This document shows positions 29,877-32,699 of a stretch of 32,699 bases of DNA, one piece after another. The DNA is taken from assembly GCA_041178225.1 (NCBI GenBank), contig JBEGVV010000040.1:1-32699 (forward strand). Direction: 5' to 3'. Each line of letters begins with the position of its first letter. Within the stretch, counting starts at the first letter, position 1. The DNA comes from CAIOSQ01 sp041178225. Its GTDB lineage: Bacteria; Pseudomonadota; Alphaproteobacteria; CACIAM-22H2. The notes beneath the pieces were generated by a model. That model ran no database searches, had not been told where the DNA came from, and worked only from the letters and a program-made list of their open reading frames with translations. The position numbers were made by a program, and so were the translations under genes.

Positions 29877-30856
29877 CCCTGTCGATCTCGGCCTGCCGCC
29901 CGGAGGACCGGGACGGCGTCGTCGCGCTCTGGCGCGCGACGTTCCCCGGATACGTGGACGATCACGCCGCGCAGCTCGCGCTCGCGCTCTCGAACCCCTC
30001 GACCGGCGTCTTCGTGGCCCGGGACGAGGTCGGCATCGCGGGGACGGCCATGGCGGGAAGCGACGGCATCCGCGGCTGGCTCCACTACGTGGCCGTGGCC
30101 GAGGACCGCCGGGGTCGCGGCATCGCGCGCGCCCTGGTGGCGCATTGCGAGGCCTGGCTCGCCAGCCAGCGCGGCGTCACCAAGGTCAACCTCCAGGTGC
30201 GCGGAGACAACGAGACGGTCATCGGCCTCTACCGGCGCCTCGGCTACGCGACCGAGGACCGGGCGAGCATGGGAAAGCGCCTCGCCCCGCCGGGCGGCCA
30301 GGTGCCGCCGCCACCTTCGAGCGGCACGCCGGGCTGCATCGACGTCACGATCACCCATCTCGAGGCGACGTCCCCCCCCGGCCCGGCCCGTCCCCCCATG
30401 CCGGCGCTCAAGCTCGCGATGCTCCGGGTCGACCGGATCTCCGTGCCCTATTTCCGCTACCTCTACGCGGAGATTGGCCGGGACTGGATCTGGCACGAGC
30501 GACGGCTGCTCGACGACGCGACGCTCGCCGCGCGCTTCGAGGATCCGGGCGTCCAGGTCCATGTCCTCCATGTCGGAGGCGAGCCTGGCGGCTATGTCGA
30601 GCTCGACATGCGGCGGCTTCCAGCCGAGGCCGAGCTGGCCTTCTTCGGGCTGCGCGGCGCGCTCACCGGCCGGGGCGTCGGGCGGTGGCTGCTGGACTGG
30701 GCCATGCGCGAGATGTGGCGCACCGAGCCGCGGCGGCTCTACGTAAACACCTGCACGCTCGACCACCCGGCGGCCCTTCCGCTCTACCAGAAACTGGGTT
30801 TTCGCCCATTCGCGCAGGAGCGGAAGACCATACTCGACCCGCGCCCTCTCCATTGA
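29873..30856 (+). CDS. Tandem GNAT acetyltransferase (two fused domains)
   Basis: 327 residues with two GNAT folds. Domain 1 (about 1-145) resembles YpeA-type acetyltransferases: 'ISACRPEDRDGVVALWRATF', 'LHYVAVAEDRRGRGIARALV' with the acetyl-CoA loop RRGRGIA (79-85), and 'NETVIGLYRRLGYATEDR'. Domain 2 (about 160-327) is a different GNAT family that I recall as a stand-alone alphaproteobacterial protein: 'ITHLEATSPPGPARPPMPAL', 'YRYLYAEIGRDWIWHERRLL'-like helices, 'ELAFFGLRGALTGRGVGRWL' with loop TGRGVG (265-270), and 'VNTCTLDHPAALPLYQKLGF'. Both loops look intact, so both may be active. A Pro/Ser-rich linker (about 143-155) joins them. The start is ATG 29873, in ATGA overlap with sseA. Substrates are unknown. 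Confidence 0.88.
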   Translation: MTLSISACRPEDRDGVVALWRATFPGYVDDHAAQLALALSNPSTGVFVARDEVGIAGTAMAGSDGIRGWLHYVAVAEDRRGRGIARALVAHCEAWLASQRGVTKVNLQVRGDNETVIGLYRRLGYATEDRASMGKRLAPPGGQVPPPPSSGTPGCIDVTITHLEATSPPGPARPPMPALKLAMLRVDRISVPYFRYLYAEIGRDWIWHERRLLDDATLAARFEDPGVQVHVLHVGGEPGGYVELDMRRLPAEAELAFFGLRGALTGRGVGRWLLDWAMREMWRTEPRRLYVNTCTLDHPAALPLYQKLGFRPFAQERKTILDPRPLH

Positions 30857-30925
30857 CCCCGATCCCGGGCGCGCCAGCTAAAACACGCTCCCGGTCCGGC
30901 GCGAAGATTGCTAGTGTCGGGCGGA

Positions 30926-30944
30926 TTGGCCGGCCCCCGGCCAA
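30926..30944 (+). promoter_or_regulatory. Leader inverted repeat upstream of aapJ
   Basis: TTGGCCGG-CCC-CCGGCCAA is a perfect 8-base-pair stem with a 3-base loop, ending 29 bases before the aapJ ATG. A wider GATTGG (30924-30929) / CCAATC (30949-30954) pair offers an alternative fold around it. It may be a protein-binding operator or a leader hairpin; there is no T-tract, so it is not a terminator of the GNAT gene on its own. Confidence 0.5.
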
Positions 30945-30973
30945 GACTCCAATCAACAGGTGAGGTTTCGACA

Positions 30974-32011
30974 ATGAAGGCTCTGACCGCCCTCGCGTTC
31001 GGCGCGGGCATCATTGCCGCCATCGGCGGCGGCGAGGCTCTGGCCCAGACCAAGAGCACGCTCGACATCGTCAAGGAGCGCGGTCGCCTGCGCTGCCAGC
31101 ACGGGCAGCCCTCGCCCGGCTTCTACGAGCAGACCGCTAATGGCGGCTGGCGTGGCCTCGACCATGACGTCTGCCGCGCGATCGCGGCCGCCGTCCTCGG
31201 CGACGCGACCAAGATCGACGTGCAGTCGGTCACCAACGCGGTCCGCTTCACGGCGCTCGCCAACGGCGAGTCCGACGTCCTCGTCCGCACCACGACCTGG
31301 TCGCTGCTGCGCGACAGCCAGCTCGGCCTCGACTTCCATGGCGTCAACTTCTACGACGGCCAGGGCTTCATGGTGCGCAAGGACAGCGGCATCAAGAGCG
31401 CCAAGGAACTCAACGGCGCCACGATCTGCGTGATCACCGGCACCACGACCGAGCTCAACCTCGCCGACTACTTCCGTACCAACAACATGACCTACAAGGC
31501 CTTCACGACGGCCGACTCCAACGTCGCCCGCGAGACCTACGAGAAGGGTGGCTGCGACGCGAACACGAACGACAAGTCGTCGCTGGCCTCCAGCCGCGCG
31601 ACCTTCGCGAAGCCCGGCGACCACGTCATCCTGCCGGAGACCATCTCCAAGGAGCCGCTGGGCCCCGTGACGCGCCATGGCGACAACCAGTGGGGCGACA
31701 TCGTGAAGTGGTCGCTCTACGTCATGATCGCCGCCGAGGAGTTCGGCATCACCGCCGCGACCGTCGACAAGGTCCGCGCGGAGACGAAGGACCCCGAGAT
31801 CCGCCGCATGCTTGGCCTCGAGGGCGAGCTCAACAAGGGCCTCGGCCTCGACAAGGACTGGGCCTACCGGATCATCAAGCAGGTGGGCAACTACGGCGAG
31901 AGCTACGAGCGCAATGTCGGGGCCACGACCCCGCTGAACATCCCGCGCGATGGCAGCCTCAACGCCCTGTGGACCAAGGGCGGGCTGATGTACACCCCGC
32001 CGTTCCGCTGA
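30974..32011 (+). CDS. aapJ: General L-amino-acid ABC transporter, periplasmic binding protein (AapJ)
   Basis: Periplasmic receptor that delivers amino acids to the AapQM membrane channel. It has 345 residues. The signal peptide ('ALTALAFGAGIIAAIGGGEA', then 'LAQ') is cleaved near residue 24. The mature protein opens 'KSTLDIVKERGRLRCQHGQP', followed by 'SPGFYEQTANGGWRGLDHDV' and 'CRAIAAAVLGD'. Family-specific blocks are 'NGESDVLVRTTTWSLLRDSQ', 'ICVITGTTTELNLADYF', 'GGCDANTNDKSSLASSRATF' and 'GDNQWGDIVKWSLYVMIAAE'. The ending 'PRDGSLNALWTKGGLMYTPP' followed by FR is diagnostic of AapJ. The start is ATG 30974, with AGGTGAGG upstream; the in-frame extension to 30908 would put non-signal sequence first. 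aapQ follows after a 156-base gap containing a strong hairpin. Confidence 0.96.
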   Translation: MKALTALAFGAGIIAAIGGGEALAQTKSTLDIVKERGRLRCQHGQPSPGFYEQTANGGWRGLDHDVCRAIAAAVLGDATKIDVQSVTNAVRFTALANGESDVLVRTTTWSLLRDSQLGLDFHGVNFYDGQGFMVRKDSGIKSAKELNGATICVITGTTTELNLADYFRTNNMTYKAFTTADSNVARETYEKGGCDANTNDKSSLASSRATFAKPGDHVILPETISKEPLGPVTRHGDNQWGDIVKWSLYVMIAAEEFGITAATVDKVRAETKDPEIRRMLGLEGELNKGLGLDKDWAYRIIKQVGNYGESYERNVGATTPLNIPRDGSLNALWTKGGLMYTPPFR

Positions 32012-32028
32012 GCTGAACGGGTCTTCCT

Positions 32029-32061
32029 GCGCCGCCGGGTCGCGAGCGATCCCGGCGGCGC
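32029..32061 (+). other. Intercistronic hairpin between aapJ and aapQ
   Basis: GCGCCGCCGGG (32029-32039) and CCCGGCGGCGC (32051-32061) form a perfect 11-base-pair stem with an 11-base loop, 17 bases after the aapJ stop. No T-tract follows. Such structures commonly protect the binding-protein message from 3' decay or partly stop transcription, giving more receptor than permease. The rest of the 156-base gap shows no gene. Confidence 0.65.
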
Positions 32062-32167
32062 GGGTCCTGGCACCGCGCCCCTCGCCGCTTGGGCCACCGC
32101 GCGTCGCGCGGACGGCATCTTCGGCAGGGGCGCGGCAACCGGCCCCTCGAACGGACCGGCTCCCCCC

Positions 32168-32699
32168 ATGCCCCCGATATCGATAGCCGTCGACGCCCGG
32201 CGCGGCCGCCTGGCCGAGTGGCTCTACGACAGCCGATTCCGCTCGATCGTGGCGCAGGCCGTGGTGGTTGGCGTGGTCGCGTGGGGCTTCTGGTACCTTG
32301 CCTCCAATACCCAGGAGAACATGGCCCGCCGCGGCCTCTCCACGGGGTTCGACTTCGTGTTCGGCACGGCCGGCTTCGACATCAGCTGGTCGCTGTTCGA
32401 GGTCAAGGCAGGCGCGACCTATCTCGACGTCTACAAGGTCGGGATCGTCAACACGCTCGTCGTCTCGATCCTGTCGATCTTCTTCGCGACGGTGCTCGGC
32501 TTCACCGTCGGCATCATGCGCCTCTCCGGCAACTGGCTCGTGTCCCGCCTGGCCGGCTGGTACATCGAGGTGCTCCGGAACACGCCCCTCCTGCTCCAGA
32601 TCTTCTTCTGGTTCATCGGCGTCTTCACCGGCCTTCCGCCGCCGCGCCAGTCCTACCAGCCGGTCGAGGGCTTCGTGCTCAACAACCGCGGCTTCTTCA
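32168..32699 (+). CDS. aapQ: Amino-acid ABC transporter permease AapQ (3' part beyond window)
   Basis: Membrane subunit of the general L-amino-acid transporter, probably paired with AapM. The frame is open for 177 codons to the right edge, so it is partial. The N-terminus 'AEWLYDSRFRSIVAQAVVVG' leads into a first membrane helix ('VVVGVVAWGFWYLASNT'). 'RRGLSTGFDFVFGTAGFDIS' is a typical AapQ periplasmic loop, and 'VGIVNTLVVSILSIFFATVL' with 'GFTVGIMRLSGNWLVSRLA' starts the conserved permease domain. 'YIEVLRNTPLLLQIFFWF' is the family's hallmark segment. The start is ATG 32168, chosen on N-terminal similarity; no strong Shine-Dalgarno is visible before it. aapM and the ATPase gene aapP are expected beyond the edge. 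Confidence 0.93.
   Translation, partial: MPPISIAVDARRGRLAEWLYDSRFRSIVAQAVVVGVVAWGFWYLASNTQENMARRGLSTGFDFVFGTAGFDISWSLFEVKAGATYLDVYKVGIVNTLVVSILSIFFATVLGFTVGIMRLSGNWLVSRLAGWYIEVLRNTPLLLQIFFWFIGVFTGLPPPRQSYQPVEGFVLNNRGFF

Noticed and set aside
1..32699. CRISPR arrays, transposases, integrases, phage or toxin-antitoxin genes, tRNA or rRNA
   Set aside because: None was seen by reading: no regularly spaced repeats, no recombinase motifs and no tRNA-like cloverleaf. A tRNA or covariance-model scan could not be run.

Overview
The window looks like chromosomal DNA from a GC-rich alphaproteobacterium (GC visibly around 70 percent, not computed). Three things point there. The block folK-rpoZ-rsh-acpS-lepB-rnc-era, with recO-parC nearby, is a typical alphaproteobacterial order, most like Rhodospirillales-type genomes (from memory, not searched). 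The imuA-imuB-dnaE2 cassette carries a GAAC-N7-GAAC operator, the alphaproteobacterial LexA box. The right edge opens an Aap-type general amino-acid ABC transporter operon. I saw no tRNA, rRNA, CRISPR array, insertion sequence or phage gene. Genes are tightly packed, and many overlap by 4 bases (ATGA, GTGA or TTGA).

Layout, left to right. (1) 1-2099, minus: TRAP transporter membrane subunits dctM (cut by the left edge) and dctQ. (2) 2207-5181, minus: parC and recO. (3) 5273-7905, plus: an M81 metallopeptidase and a diaminopropionate ammonia-lyase-like PLP enzyme, translationally coupled and lying between recO and era on the opposite strand. (4) 7919-13985, minus: era, rnc, lepB, acpS, rsh, rpoZ and folK, read in the order folK to era. 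They cover rRNA processing, protein secretion, acyl-carrier activation, (p)ppGpp control, the RNA polymerase omega subunit and folate synthesis. pdxJ, often found between rsh and acpS, is absent. (5) 13988-15228, plus: an NYN-domain nuclease-like protein and a family 5 uracil-DNA glycosylase. (6) 15247-16676, minus: smpB and dapA. (7) 16808-19938, plus: a soluble lytic transglycosylase and a threonine/serine dehydratase-like enzyme.

(8) 19978-25798, plus: the SOS mutasome, with a LexA-controlled promoter, imuA, imuB and dnaE2. These encode an accessory protein, a Y-family-like scaffold and an error-prone C-family polymerase for damage-induced mutagenesis. (9) 25967-27088, plus: an OmpA-like outer-membrane protein with a clear intrinsic terminator. 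(10) 27221-27778, minus: a small exported protein of unknown function, possibly read from a leaderless mRNA. (11) 27847-30856, plus: a compact three-gene unit made of a GNAT-Nudix fusion, a 3-mercaptopyruvate sulfurtransferase and a tandem GNAT-GNAT protein. (12) 30974-32699, plus: aapJ and the start of aapQ, separated by a strong intercistronic hairpin.

Most of the window is housekeeping. The less ordinary parts are the GNAT-Nudix / sulfurtransferase / double-GNAT unit, the M81-ammonia-lyase pair with an altered catalytic position, a possible beta-clamp motif at the extreme C-terminus of DnaE2, and several RNA-level signals: a sequestered smpB Shine-Dalgarno, a possible leaderless start, and leader hairpins. 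I found no convincing evidence of a wholly new defence or mobile system.
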